A stretch of DNA of 64,000 nt. Origin: CBDCFL01 sp965216135. GTDB taxonomy: Bacteria; Pseudomonadota; Alphaproteobacteria; Rhodobacterales; Rhodobacteraceae. The position numbers and the translations under genes were made by a program. Location: the NCBI GenBank assembly GCA_965216135.1, contig CBDCFL010000021.1, positions 62,001-126,000 of the forward strand, given 5' to 3'. Below the pieces are notes generated by a model, which saw only the letters and a program-made list of their open reading frames with translations, was not told the origin of the DNA and did not search any database. Positions 36,995-46,504 of this stretch are shown here, piece after piece; the stretch's first letter is position 1; every line of letters begins with the position of its first letter.

Positions 36995-38073
36995 CAGATC
37001 TCTCCCTGCGCAGATGATTCCGCAACCCGCAACGATATACGGAAAACCGTGCGTCCGGGCGTGGATTCGACGCCAATCCAGCCGCCGTGTTCGTTGATGA
37101 TCTTGCTGACCAGCGCCAGCCCCAGGCCGGTGCCGTTCGGGCGCCCCGACACGAAGGGGTCAAAAATATCGGCCTCCAGATCGGCCGGTAAACCGGGGCC
37201 GTCGTCGGTGATTTCTATTTGCAGGGCCAGCGGGCTGCCGGTGCCGTCGGTGCGGCGCAGCCTGAGCGAGACATCATAAAAAGTGCGCAATGTGATCGTG
37301 CCGCCCTGGGCGCCGGCGGCTTCTGCGGCGTTTCTGAAAAGGTTGAGAAAGACCTGCTGTAATTGGTCGCCGTCGCCGGAGGTTGGTGGCAGCGAAGGGT
37401 CATAATCTTCGACGAAACGCATAGTGGCGGCAAACCCGACCGATGCCGACTTGCGCGCCCGATCCAGCAAATCATGAACATTCACGGTTTCGCGCTGCGG
37501 CGGGCCGGCATGTCCGAATTGCTCGACCTTTTCCAAGAGCGACACGATCCGGCGAGATTCCTGCACGATCAGGTCCGTCAACTCCCGATCCTGCGGCTCA
37601 AGGTTCATCGATAAAAGCTGGGCGGCACCGGTGATCCCGGCCAGCGGGTTCTTGACCTCATGGGCAAGCATATCGGCCATGCCGATGGCCGAGCGCGTTG
37701 ACGAGGCCCGCGCCTGCGCGCGGCTCATCCGGTCGGCCAGACGGCGCGGCTCTAAGATCAGCAATACGTGGTCTTCGGTGCCCTGCACCGGACCGATCTG
37801 AATGTTGCACAAAAGCGGCGGCGACTGGCCGGCAGTGACATCGGCATTGTTGATGAAAACCGGCGCGCGGTGCCGCCGGGCGCGCATCAGCGCGTCTTCG
37901 ATCGGCGCATCGATGGCCAAGCGGTCCAGAAAAGGCACACCGGCCAGCAGGCGCGCGGGCGTGTTGACGAATATTTCCGCAGCGGTGTTCACGCTGGCTA
38001 TTTCGTCATCGCTGTCGACGACAAAGCCGGGAACGGGCAATGATGCCCAGATCGCTTCGCCGGTGGGCATCAT
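36994..38073 (-). CDS. ntrB: Nitrogen-regulation histidine kinase NtrB
   Basis: 359 residues: PAS-like start (VPGFVVDSDDEIASVNTAAE), HisKA box LAHEVKNPLAGITGAAQLL and ATPase motifs EITDDGPGLP and GRPNGTGLGLAL. It has no membrane segment; it phosphorylates NtrC when nitrogen is short, under PII control. It overlaps dusB by four bases upstream and touches ntrC downstream. Confidence 0.94.
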   Translation of the reverse strand: MMPTGEAIWASLPVPGFVVDSDDEIASVNTAAEIFVNTPARLLAGVPFLDRLAIDAPIEDALMRARRHRAPVFINNADVTAGQSPPLLCNIQIGPVQGTEDHVLLILEPRRLADRMSRAQARASSTRSAIGMADMLAHEVKNPLAGITGAAQLLSMNLEPQDRELTDLIVQESRRIVSLLEKVEQFGHAGPPQRETVNVHDLLDRARKSASVGFAATMRFVEDYDPSLPPTSGDGDQLQQVFLNLFRNAAEAAGAQGGTITLRTFYDVSLRLRRTDGTGSPLALQIEITDDGPGLPADLEADIFDPFVSGRPNGTGLGLALVSKIINEHGGWIGVESTPGRTVFRISLRVAESSAQGEI

Positions 38074-39053
38074 GCCGCCAGCCGCCTGGGTGAGGTCGCA
38101 AAGGCATCGGGCAGCAGGGCCAGCACCTCATCGGGGTTGGTCCGGGTCAATATCAGCTGTCGCAGCCAGGTCGGCGTCGCGGCCTGATCCATATACCAAC
38201 CGAGATGTTTGCGTGCCACCCGGCCACCGAGCTCGGCACCGTAAAATGACAACATGGCGCGATAATGCTCTGATACGATTTGGGCCAGCGCATCATCTGA
38301 CGGCACCGGGATCGGCGCGGCGTGTGCCAGCGCGGCCCTGATCTGCGCACACAACCAGGGGCGGCCCCGCGCGAAACGTCCGATCATGACACCTGTTGCG
38401 CCTGATAATTTGAGCGCCGTCCGGGCGTCCTGGAGGTCGCAAATATCGCCATTTGCAATGATCGGCATGTGTACGGTTTCAGCGACGTCGCGGATTGCCA
38501 CCCAATCGGCGCGGCCCTTATAGAACTGACAGCGCGTGCGCCCGTGGATCACCATCCGGCAAATGCCCTCGGCTTCTGCGCGCCGCGCGAGTTCCGGGGC
38601 GTTGGGTGTGTTCGCATCCCAGCCAAGGCGGCATTTAAGCGTCACCGGCACCTTGACGGCTCCGACAACCGCGCGGATCAGCGAGACAGCGAGGTCCAGA
38701 TCGCGCATCAGCGCGGACCCGGATTGGCCGCCGGTCACTTTCTTGGCCGGGCAGCCCATATTGATGTCGATCAGGCGCGCGCCATTGTCCTGGGCCAGGC
38801 GCGCGGCCTCGGCCATCCAATAGGGATCGCAGCCGGCCAGCTGGATCGCGGTGGCCTCATCGCCAAACCCAAGCTGGGCTTTTTCCCGGGCGCCGGGGCG
38901 CGCCGACAACAAATCCCGGCAGGCGACCATTTCGCTGACCACGACATCGACCCCAAAGCGCCGAACAAGTTGGCGAAATGGCAGATCGGTTATCCCGGCC
39001 ATGGGCGCGAGCATGACGAGCGGGCGGATATTTTGTTGGTCAGACTGCGGCAT
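38070..39053 (-). CDS. dusB: tRNA-dihydrouridine synthase (NifR3/DusB)
   Basis: 327 residues. The FMN barrel shows MLAPMAGITDLPFRQLVRRF, GCPAKKVTGGQSGSALM with the catalytic Cys, and HGRTRCQFYKG. It reduces uridines in the D-loop of tRNA. Called nifR3 in Rhodobacter because it is the first gene of the nifR3-ntrB-ntrC operon, as here. It is divergent from ispDF; 156 bases between should hold the operon promoter. Confidence 0.95.
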   Translation of the reverse strand: MPQSDQQNIRPLVMLAPMAGITDLPFRQLVRRFGVDVVVSEMVACRDLLSARPGAREKAQLGFGDEATAIQLAGCDPYWMAEAARLAQDNGARLIDINMGCPAKKVTGGQSGSALMRDLDLAVSLIRAVVGAVKVPVTLKCRLGWDANTPNAPELARRAEAEGICRMVIHGRTRCQFYKGRADWVAIRDVAETVHMPIIANGDICDLQDARTALKLSGATGVMIGRFARGRPWLCAQIRAALAHAAPIPVPSDDALAQIVSEHYRAMLSFYGAELGGRVARKHLGWYMDQAATPTWLRQLILTRTNPDEVLALLPDAFATSPRRLAA

Positions 39054-39209
39054 GTGCTCAATCTTCGGGCAATGCCTTGGAATTAATCAAATAGCGGTCA
39101 AACCACAACGGCGCAATCGGATGATCAGTGGGATTTCTGCGGACCGGCACGCAAATGCAGCGGCGCGAACGTCGTTGTCAGCCTGCGCCGGCCCCTCTAT
39201 CAGGCGGAC

Positions 39210-40346
39210 ATGGATCGAAGGGAATGGAAAGTTGCGGCATTGATCATGGCCGCGGGGCGCGGCGACCGGGCTGGTGGTGACAGGCCCAAGCAATGGCAAT
39301 ATGTGGCCGGACGCCGGTTGATCGACTGGTCGATCCGGGCGTTCAGGGCGCATCCGCGCATCTCGGTCATATGCGTTGTGACCAATCCAGAATATCGCGA
39401 CCGGGTCGCCGGTGTTGAAACCGCCGATGGCGGCGGCACTCGCGCCGCATCCGTTTTGGCCGGGCTAAACGCGCTAAACGGGCGCGCCGTCACGCATGTG
39501 TTGATCCATGATGCGGCACGCCCCTGTCTGGCCGTGGGCACCATCGACGCGGTTCTGGCCGCGCTTGAGCGCGGATCCGGCGCAGCCCCGGGCCTGGCGC
39601 TGACCGATGCGCTATGGACGGTCGCGGACGGCCAAGTGACCGGCGGTCATCCACGCGAGGCGCTGGCACGCGCGCAAACCCCGCAGGGGTTTGAGTTTGG
39701 GGCCATTCTGAGCGCACATCAGAAATCCACCAGCGACGCGCCAGATGATGTGGCCGTGGCACTGGCGGCGGGGATGACAGTTGAGATCGTGCCGGGTGAC
39801 GCGGACAATCTCAAGGTAACAACGCCGGGCGATTTCAAGCGCGCTGAACGGATATTGGGGGGTGGCATGGATATTCGGCTGGGCAACGGATTTGACGTGC
39901 ATCGTTTTGGCGACGGCGATCACGTCACCCTGTGCGGGATTGCCATCCCGCATGACCGCGCGCTGCAAGGCCATTCTGATGCGGATGTGGCCATGCACGC
40001 CCTGACCGACGCGATCTATGGGGCATTGGCCGCCGGCGACATCGGCCGCCATTTTCCGCCCACCGATCCCGCATGGAAAGATGTGGCCAGCTCTGTCTTC
40101 CTAGAACACGCCCGCGCGCTGGCGCAAACGCGTGGCTACCGGCTGGGCAATGCCGATGTCACACTGATCTGCGAGCAGCCCAAAATCGCACCACATGCCG
40201 ATGCGATGGCAGCACGTCTGGCATCCATCATCGGCGTCGATGCGGGCCAGATCTCTGTAAAAGCGACAACATCCGAGCGGCTGGGATTTACCGGACGCCA
40301 GGAAGGAATTGCCGCGCTGGCCAGTGCGACGCTGGTGCGCGCATGA
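39210..40346 (+). CDS. ispDF: Bifunctional IspD/IspF
   Basis: 378 residues. The IspD part (1 to about 218) has IMAAGRGDRAGGDRPKQW and HDAARPCL; the IspF part (about 222-378) has GFDVHRFGDGDHVTLCG, GHSDADVAMHALTDAI and KATTSERLGFTGRQEGIAA. It carries out two steps of the non-mevalonate isoprenoid pathway. The fused form is characteristic of alphaproteobacteria. It overlaps pgpA by four bases. Confidence 0.96.
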   Translation: MDRREWKVAALIMAAGRGDRAGGDRPKQWQYVAGRRLIDWSIRAFRAHPRISVICVVTNPEYRDRVAGVETADGGGTRAASVLAGLNALNGRAVTHVLIHDAARPCLAVGTIDAVLAALERGSGAAPGLALTDALWTVADGQVTGGHPREALARAQTPQGFEFGAILSAHQKSTSDAPDDVAVALAAGMTVEIVPGDADNLKVTTPGDFKRAERILGGGMDIRLGNGFDVHRFGDGDHVTLCGIAIPHDRALQGHSDADVAMHALTDAIYGALAAGDIGRHFPPTDPAWKDVASSVFLEHARALAQTRGYRLGNADVTLICEQPKIAPHADAMAARLASIIGVDAGQISVKATTSERLGFTGRQEGIAALASATLVRA

Positions 40347-40861
40347 GCCGATTGATCGCCACGGTTTTCTTTGTCGGCCATTTGCGTCCGGCACCTGGGA
40401 CATGGAGCTCTGCGGCGGCACTTGCCTTGGCCTTGGCGCTGCACGCGGTTGGCTCCTTCCCGCTTTTGGCGGCGGCGACCGTTGTGATTATTCCCGTCGG
40501 CATCTGGGCAATCTGGCAGGAGACACGGCAAACCGGCGAACATGATCCGAGCGAAATTGTGATCGATGAGCTTGCCGGACAATGGCTGGCGCTGTGGCCA
40601 ATATCATTCGGCATGTGGAAGCTCGGTTCCGAGACTTGGACCCTGCCCTGGCAATTCGTCTTGGCGTCATTTGTGCTGTTTAGGTTATTTGACATCTGGA
40701 AACCCGGCCCCATCGGCTGGGCGGATCGCCGCCACGATGCACTTGGCGTCATGCTGGATGATGTTTTTGCCGGGCTTCTGGCTGCGGCGCTGGTGTTTTT
40801 TGGCGCGCTCTGGGCGCACCGTGTCTTTGATCTGGTCGAGTTTGTGTTGTGGATATTCTGA
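40343..40861 (+). CDS. pgpA: Phosphatidylglycerophosphatase A
   Basis: 172 residues from ATG 40343 within ATGA of the ispDF stop. GHLRPAPGTWSSAAAL, then EIVIDELAGQWLAL with the acidic active residues, three or four membrane segments, and RLFDIWKPGPIGWADR complete the PgpA pattern. It removes phosphate from phosphatidylglycerophosphate to make phosphatidylglycerol. Confidence 0.92.
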   Translation: MSRLIATVFFVGHLRPAPGTWSSAAALALALALHAVGSFPLLAAATVVIIPVGIWAIWQETRQTGEHDPSEIVIDELAGQWLALWPISFGMWKLGSETWTLPWQFVLASFVLFRLFDIWKPGPIGWADRRHDALGVMLDDVFAGLLAAALVFFGALWAHRVFDLVEFVLWIF

Positions 40862-41327
40862 GGCTTGCCCAAACTGTTCTCGAGAGCGCCCGCCAGCGCG
40901 GGGTGATTATCGCCACCGCCGAAAGCTGCACCGGCGGGCTGGTCTTTGCGGCGCTGAGCGAAATTGCCGGGCATCCGATGTGATGGATGCCGGGTTCGTC
41001 ACTTATTCCAACTCTGCCAAAACCAAAATGCTGGGCGTTGATGGCGATCTGATCGCGCAGATTGGCGCGGTATCAGAGCCGGTGGCCATTGCCATGGCCG
41101 ATGGCGCGCTGCGCCGATCAAAGGCCAATTGCGCGGTCGCTGTCACCGGCGTGGCCGGACCTGGTGCAAGCGACAACAAGCCCGAAGGGCTGGTCGTCTT
41201 CGCGCTGGTGCAACGGGGGCGCGCGACCAGTGCGGCGACCCACAAGTTCGGGGCGATTGGCCGCGCACATGTCCGCGCCGCATCGGTAGAACAGGCGCTG
41301 ACGATGCTGGCCGAGGCGCTGGCCTGA
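40849..41327 (+). pseudogene. CinA C-terminal family (nicotinamide mononucleotide amidase), frameshifted
   Basis: From GTG 40849 (overlapping pgpA) one frame reads ...GVIIATAESCTGGLVFAAL SEIAG and then meets TGA at about 40981. The next frame continues SDVMDAGFVTYSNSAKTKML and VAVTGVAGPGASDNKPEG to 41327. Loss of one G in GCCGGG(G)CATCC near 40970 explains the break; with it the family sequence is continuous. It may be a true null or a sequencing error. The C-terminal CinA domain deamidates NMN. Confidence 0.85.
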
Positions 41328-41351
41328 CCAGGTCGCGCGGGGGCCGGACTA

Positions 41352-42668
41352 TCACGGCGTGTTAGCTGAGATTGCCTGGACAAATCGTTGCAGCGACGTC
41401 TGGTCGAGCGCTTGGTCGATTTCGGCCGTCGCCGCCGCGCCGATCAGGGCGATGGCCTTGGCGCGCAGTTTGTCCGATCGCTCAACCAGACCCAGGGGCG
41501 CCGCCAGATCATGGGACGCCCGGGTGACTATGCCCGAAGCGGTCACCTCAACTTCGCAGGCCGTTTCGGGCAGTTTTGGATCAAAGCTCACCGACACTCT
41601 GTCGCGCAGACGGCAAATTTGCACGTCACTCGCGGTTTCGACGCTGTAGATTTCGAGCGCGGCGGTTGAGATGCCGCTAAGTGCCATCGCCGCGGTCAGG
41701 CGGAATGAAAATTTCGCCTGAAGCCCGGTTGCGGGCTTTTCTATGTTGCAGACCTTGGCCCAGCGCGGATGAGCGCGGATGGCGACATGTTCAATCGCGT
41801 CCGCATCAACCTCGATCCTGGCCAGCGCTTCCAACATCGCATGCAAGCCGTGACAGCAGGCGTGGAATTTATGGCTGACGGTTTCAAACAGCCATCTCTG
41901 CCCCAGCCCATCAAACGCACTTTCATTTGCCTGCCCGTGATGTGTCGGTCCAAACCCCTGCTCACCGTCCAGTGCGGCCGGATTGGACACAAAGCCACGC
42001 GCCACCAATTGTACGGCCTCGACCCCATTGGCCGCCGCGATCCCGGCATTGAGCGGCTTGCCCATCGTGCCGAACTGCGATTTTAGCCCGGCGGCGCGGG
42101 TCGAAACCAGCCCGATGGCGTGCAGAATCTGATCGTGCGGCAATTTCATTAGCCTCGCCGCTGCCACGGCCGCGCCAAAGGCACCTGCGGTAGCGGTCTG
42201 GTGAAACCCGGCCTCGTAATGGCTGCGGCCCAGCCAGATCCCCACCCTTATGCTCGCCTCAGCGCCGACCAGCACCGCGTCGCGGAACTCCTCCAGGGCG
42301 GCACTCTGCCGTTCGGCCATCGCCAGGGCGGCGGGCACCACCGCGACTGATGGGTGGCCGATATGGGCGAAATGCGTGTCGTCGTAGTCGAGCGCGTGCG
42401 ATGCCGCACCGTTGACCAGCGCCGCCGCGCGCGCCGGGGCATGACCGCCGGTCAGCAAAGTTGCCTCGGGCCTGCCGCCTTCGCTGGTGACCATATCGCT
42501 GACCACCTGCGCGACGGGCTCTGCGCGCCCGGCCATTGCACAGGCCGCCCAGTCGAGAAGCGACAGCGAGAGCACCGGTCCAGCGTTTTCGGCCGCCGAT
42601 ATGGGCGCAGCCGCAAATTTGGCCAATCGCTCTGCAAGCATAGTCGCGTCCAATATCCCGCCGCGCAT
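41352..42668 (-). CDS. MmgE/PrpD family protein
   Basis: 438 residues (or 429 from an internal ATG at 42641). The all-helical first domain carries LVNGAASHALDYDDTHFAHI and HPSVAVVPAALA, typical of the family that includes 2-methylcitrate dehydratase and other hydro-lyases. No methylcitrate genes are near, so the substrate is open. It is convergent with the broken cinA gene. Confidence 0.86.
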   Translation of the reverse strand: MRGGILDATMLAERLAKFAAAPISAAENAGPVLSLSLLDWAACAMAGRAEPVAQVVSDMVTSEGGRPEATLLTGGHAPARAAALVNGAASHALDYDDTHFAHIGHPSVAVVPAALAMAERQSAALEEFRDAVLVGAEASIRVGIWLGRSHYEAGFHQTATAGAFGAAVAAARLMKLPHDQILHAIGLVSTRAAGLKSQFGTMGKPLNAGIAAANGVEAVQLVARGFVSNPAALDGEQGFGPTHHGQANESAFDGLGQRWLFETVSHKFHACCHGLHAMLEALARIEVDADAIEHVAIRAHPRWAKVCNIEKPATGLQAKFSFRLTAAMALSGISTAALEIYSVETASDVQICRLRDRVSVSFDPKLPETACEVEVTASGIVTRASHDLAAPLGLVERSDKLRAKAIALIGAAATAEIDQALDQTSLQRFVQAISANTP

Positions 42669-42677
42669 ATCGCATAT

Positions 42678-43121
42678 CTATGTGTAGAGTGCGCGGGCCC
42701 GATCCTCAAACGCGCGCACGATCCGGTGCATCGCCTCGCCAAAAACCACGCCGATGATCTTTTGCAGGATGGCGTTTCGGAACTCAAAATCGACGAAAAA
42801 GTCCACGTTGCACCCCTGATCGGCATCCTCGAACGCCCAATGCGATTTCAGATAGCGAAACGGCCCATCGAGGTATTCGGTTTCAATCGTCATTGTCTCT
42901 GGCCACAACTTTACCCGGCTGCTGAACCTTTCGCGGAACACTTTGAAGGAAATGACCAGATCGGCTTTTATGATCGTGCAGCCGCCGTCCTCAGACACTG
43001 AACGCACCCGCGCGGCGGCACACCATGGCAGAAACTCAGGATAATCCGCGACATCGGCCACCAGATCATACATCTGGGACGCGCTATAAGGCAGGTGACG
43101 TTTTTCGGAATGTCTTGGCAT
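42678..43121 (-). CDS. COQ10/RatA-like START-domain protein
   Basis: 147 residues with the SRPBCC fold: HLPYSASQMYDLVADVADYP, then FLPWCAAARV and a long C-terminal helix (IIGVVFGEAMHRIVRAFEDR). The eukaryotic homologue COQ10 binds ubiquinone; the enterobacterial homologue was named RatA. Near lipA and cinA in this order, a lipid or quinone role is the more likely one. It lies upstream of the MmgE gene by nine bases. Confidence 0.86.
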   Translation of the reverse strand: MPRHSEKRHLPYSASQMYDLVADVADYPEFLPWCAAARVRSVSEDGGCTIIKADLVISFKVFRERFSSRVKLWPETMTIETEYLDGPFRYLKSHWAFEDADQGCNVDFFVDFEFRNAILQKIIGVVFGEAMHRIVRAFEDRARALYT

Positions 43122-43193
43122 TGCGTGCTTTTATGGTCTGGCCAGTGGCTGGTTTGGTCTCGTAAAAGGGCGTGCGCTTTGCAAGGGGGTGAC

Positions 43194-43742
43194 ATGGGCC
43201 ATCGACCATACGCAATAGACGAAATGATTTCCGCCAAGACGATCGCGGCGCGCATTGAGGAGCTTGCGCGGGAAATCCGCAAAGCCTTTGACGGCACCGA
43301 TAAATTGATCGTGGTTGGACTGTTGCGTGGATCGTTTGTATTCATCGCCGATCTGGTGCGCGAGATCGACTTGAACATCGAGGTCGATTTTCTTGAGGCC
43401 TCATCTTACGGCGATGCGACGGAGACCAGCCGCGAGGTGCGCATTCTGAAAGACCTGCGCGGCGAGATCAACGGGCGCGATGTGCTGGTGGTCGAAGACA
43501 TCGTCGATACCGGCTTTACGCTGAAACATGTCGTCGCCCTGCTACGCTCTCGCGAACCACGGCGGCTGAAAACCATCGCGCTCTTGGACAAGCCGTCACG
43601 GCGCGAGGTCGATATCAAGGCAGACTGGATCGGATTTGAGATACCCGACGAATTTGTCGTCGGCTATGGCATCGACTTTGCCCAGCGCAACCGCAACCTG
43701 CCGCATATCGGCAAGGTCAGGTTTCTGGACACCGAGCAATGA
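43194..43742 (+). CDS. hpt: Hypoxanthine phosphoribosyltransferase
   Basis: 182 residues from ATG 43194, preceded by AAGGGGGTG. The PRPP motif VLVVEDIVDTGFTLKHV, the early VVGLLRGSFVFIADL and the hood EASSYGDATETS identify it. It salvages hypoxanthine (and guanine) to nucleotides. It overlaps the next small gene by four bases. Confidence 0.93.
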   Translation: MGHRPYAIDEMISAKTIAARIEELAREIRKAFDGTDKLIVVGLLRGSFVFIADLVREIDLNIEVDFLEASSYGDATETSREVRILKDLRGEINGRDVLVVEDIVDTGFTLKHVVALLRSREPRRLKTIALLDKPSRREVDIKADWIGFEIPDEFVVGYGIDFAQRNRNLPHIGKVRFLDTEQ

Positions 43743-43945
43743 AGCTGCGCCATCTTTGGCGCATGTCCAGGTTGGCGCGCAAACCGCCGTCGGCGCGCCG
43801 GGTCAAATTATTCGCGGCGGTCCTGGTGCTGTGTTTGGTGCTGTTTGGGATTGAACGGCTGGTGGGTTGGCCGGACTGGCTGACAATGCCGAATGCCGAA
43901 CCCGCTAACCTTCTTGTCGCGAATTTGTCTGCCCCCAGGAAATAA
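43739..43945 (+). CDS. 68-residue single-span membrane protein coupled to hpt
   Basis: ATG 43739 lies in ATGA with the hpt stop. A basic start (RHLWRMSRLARKPPSARRVK) is followed by one membrane span (about residues 24-42) and a short polar end. The last 41 bases overlap the end of the convergent membrane-protein gene. No family is recognised. Confidence 0.55.
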   Translation: MKLRHLWRMSRLARKPPSARRVKLFAAVLVLCLVLFGIERLVGWPDWLTMPNAEPANLLVANLSAPRK

Positions 43946-44945
43946 AGAAGAAAACAAATATCGGGACGAATGGGAACAGCACCCGGGTCTCGTTGAGTAT
44001 CCCAAACACCATTACAGCCAAAAAGATCGCTGCGCTAAATATTACAATCTTCAACTGAACTTGGGTCAGTCGAAAGATATTCCAGAGTAGAAAAATACCG
44101 ATCCCAACGACTGGCGCGGTGTGCAGAATATTTTCATCCATCCAATTGTGCTTGAAAAGATCGCGAATATTATTGGCGAAATGGCGATGATTTCCCAACA
44201 GGTCGTCTTGCGGGCCAGTCGCTCCTGGCCTTAGCTGATCGAAAAGCAGATCGCGTGAAAGTTTCGTATAGGCCACTCCGATAACAAGCATCGCAACGCC
44301 GGCGGCCAATTTTGCCCGATCTGCAATTCGGACGCGAAACGACGACCAGCGACTAAGATCGAAACTGTCAATCACAACAAATAGCGCCACATAGAGGCCA
44401 CTTTCGCGATTGAGCGTTGCCAGAAAGTAAAGCGGCACCAGATAGCGGATGCGCTGAGAGAACGTCATCAGATAGGCCAGGATGGTCATCAGCCACATGT
44501 CGGTCGCGTCCCAGACCATGAGGATGTAGGCCTGAAGAAAAGTGAATGAAAAGCAGTAGACAAGGGTCCATAATACCGCCTCGGTCGCTTGTCCGCACGC
44601 GCGTCTTGCCAATAAATAGAACGTCAGAATTGCGAGGCCGATCGTAGCGAACGTGTATACAATCGCGGCGGTTAGATAGCTCACCCCGAATTTGCTGATC
44701 CACAGGCTGACATAGGGGGCCAGTAAACGGTTTTGAAATGCGTGCCAGGGCGGCGTTCCATCGACCACGCCGCGTGCGAACTCGGCGCTGGTTTGCCACT
44801 GATCGCCGACCATCCGGTCAATAATTGCAACTGTCCACGCGGCCAGAAGAATCGCGGTCAAGAGCCCCAACCATTCCGGAATTCGCGGTATTCCGCGCGG
44901 TGATATTGGGTCTGAATCCACCAATCTGTCAGTCTCTGTGCCCAT
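43905..44945 (-). CDS. Multi-pass membrane protein of unknown function
   Basis: 346 residues with about nine membrane segments and no recognised motif. Loops contain charged stretches such as GATGPQDDLLGNHRHFANNI. The overall form recalls polyprenol-linked glycosyltransferase or polysaccharide membrane proteins, but no catalytic pattern is clear. Base composition is visibly more AT-rich than the flanks, which suggests later arrival. It follows the LysR-type gene with adjoining ends. Confidence 0.65.
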   Translation of the reverse strand: MGTETDRLVDSDPISPRGIPRIPEWLGLLTAILLAAWTVAIIDRMVGDQWQTSAEFARGVVDGTPPWHAFQNRLLAPYVSLWISKFGVSYLTAAIVYTFATIGLAILTFYLLARRACGQATEAVLWTLVYCFSFTFLQAYILMVWDATDMWLMTILAYLMTFSQRIRYLVPLYFLATLNRESGLYVALFVVIDSFDLSRWSSFRVRIADRAKLAAGVAMLVIGVAYTKLSRDLLFDQLRPGATGPQDDLLGNHRHFANNIRDLFKHNWMDENILHTAPVVGIGIFLLWNIFRLTQVQLKIVIFSAAIFLAVMVFGILNETRVLFPFVPIFVFFFISWGQTNSRQEG

Positions 44946-45878
44946 TTAGCGACCGCCGCTTTGGCCAGCGATATTCGCCGATTTGTCGGGTGGCTCGCCC
45001 AAAAGCTGCGATCTGGCTGCGGTGAGCGCGGAGCAGATGATTTCTCGCACGGCGCGAATGCGCGGCACATCGACCAGCTCCCGGTGGCCCGCAACCCAGA
45101 TCGGCACGCTGATCGGCACCACTCCATCGGATTCAATCCTGACAAGACGGGTGTCGGGATCACCCACGAAACAGGGCAAATACACCCGGCCAACAGCTTT
45201 TGCGGCCAACTCCTGCAAGGTCAGAAAACTGTCGCCGGTTGCGGATATCTGCTCGGCGGTGACATGTTTTTCCATCCAGCGCGCGGTGCCGGTTCTGGCC
45301 AATAGCCCGGACAGGCCGAGCCAGACATCGGGAATATTTCCTTTGGCCGCATACAAAGCAAATCCCAATTGCGCCGGCGATGTGCCGTCCAGATCGGGCG
45401 GCAGTTGCGGGGCCGGACGAACCACGAGATCGGCGTCAAGACGGGCCAGATCGAGATGAGCATTGTTGGAAATTAGCTCAATTCGCAGATTTTTCGTCGC
45501 CTCACGAATTTGTGTTACGATCGCCGGCAGCACCGCGTGGCAAAATGTGTCGGTTGAGGTCACCCGAACCGTGCCGCCCAGCGGCGCCTGGGTGCCCTGA
45601 ACCGCACGACCAATGCCCTGAACCGAGTTTTCGACATCTCTCAGAGCGTCAAGAATGCGCTGATGGCCCTTTGCAACTTGGTATCCGCGAACTGTTTTCA
45701 CAAACAGTTCCAGCCCGTTTCTCTGTTCAAATAACGCCACGCGGCGCAGCACGGTCGCGTGATTTACGCCCAGTTCGCGCGCCGCCGCCGTCACAGAACC
45801 ATGCCGGGTCACAGCCAGCACAAAGCGCAAATCGTCCCAGTTTTCCCGGTTGTGCATTTTTTCATGCACCCTCTGCAA
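44946..45878 (-). CDS. LysR family transcriptional regulator
   Basis: 310 residues; the start may be the internal ATG at 45857 (MHNRENWDDLRF). Winged helix-turn-helix at 15-70 (HGSVTAAARELGVNHATVLR), then a substrate-binding domain. It is divergent from the cytochrome c' gene over about 80 bases, so it may control that gene; the effector is unknown. Confidence 0.88.
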   Translation of the reverse strand: MQRVHEKMHNRENWDDLRFVLAVTRHGSVTAAARELGVNHATVLRRVALFEQRNGLELFVKTVRGYQVAKGHQRILDALRDVENSVQGIGRAVQGTQAPLGGTVRVTSTDTFCHAVLPAIVTQIREATKNLRIELISNNAHLDLARLDADLVVRPAPQLPPDLDGTSPAQLGFALYAAKGNIPDVWLGLSGLLARTGTARWMEKHVTAEQISATGDSFLTLQELAAKAVGRVYLPCFVGDPDTRLVRIESDGVVPISVPIWVAGHRELVDVPRIRAVREIICSALTAARSQLLGEPPDKSANIAGQSGGR

Positions 45879-45957
45879 AAAAGCCTAGTATCATTTATAA
45901 TGCTCACAGCTATTCTGTCGATACGGGATCATTATCCAGTCACGGGGAGTGTCAAAT

Positions 45958-46434
45958 ATGCTCAGAAAAATTACGATGACTGCTGCGGGGATAGCTGTTG
46001 TGGCTACCGTCGTTCTAGCTGGAAGCCACGCGGGTCCGTTTGATGCTGCGGTGACAGCGCGTCAGTCACAAATGCGGCTCCACGGGTTCAACATCGGGAT
46101 CCTCGGCGCCATGGCAAAAGGCGAGGCCGAATACGACGCCGAAGCAGCGTCTGCTGCCGCTGGCAACCTTGTGGCGCTAGCCAGCATCATCGCGAACTCG
46201 CCAGGTTACTGGCCGGAAGGATCAGATAGCGACAGCATCGAAGGCACCCGCGCACTGCCCGCAATCTGGGAGGATATGGCTGGTGTCGGCGCCAAAGCTG
46301 GCGCGTTTGCCGAGGCCGCAACTGCGATGGACGCGGTCGCTGGCAACGGGCTAGAAGCACTTCAAGGCGCTATCGGCCCACTGGGCGGTTCTTGTGGCGG
46401 CTGCCACGAGACCTATCAAAAACCGCGATCCTAG
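45958..46434 (+). CDS. Cytochrome c' family protein
   Basis: 158 residues from ATG 45958 (a GTG nine bases earlier is in frame). A signal peptide (MLRKITMTAAGIAVVATVVL) is followed by a four-helix domain with a single C-terminal haem site CGGCHETYQ, the arrangement of cytochrome c'. Such proteins bind NO or act in periplasmic electron transfer. The di-haem cytochrome follows after 70 bases. Confidence 0.9.
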   Translation: MLRKITMTAAGIAVVATVVLAGSHAGPFDAAVTARQSQMRLHGFNIGILGAMAKGEAEYDAEAASAAAGNLVALASIIANSPGYWPEGSDSDSIEGTRALPAIWEDMAGVGAKAGAFAEAATAMDAVAGNGLEALQGAIGPLGGSCGGCHETYQKPRS

Positions 46435-46504
46435 GCTCGTTCGGGGCGCGGCCATCGACCGGCCGCCGCCCTGTTGTGTTTGCTTGAGCAGGTTCGGCCC
46501 GTAG

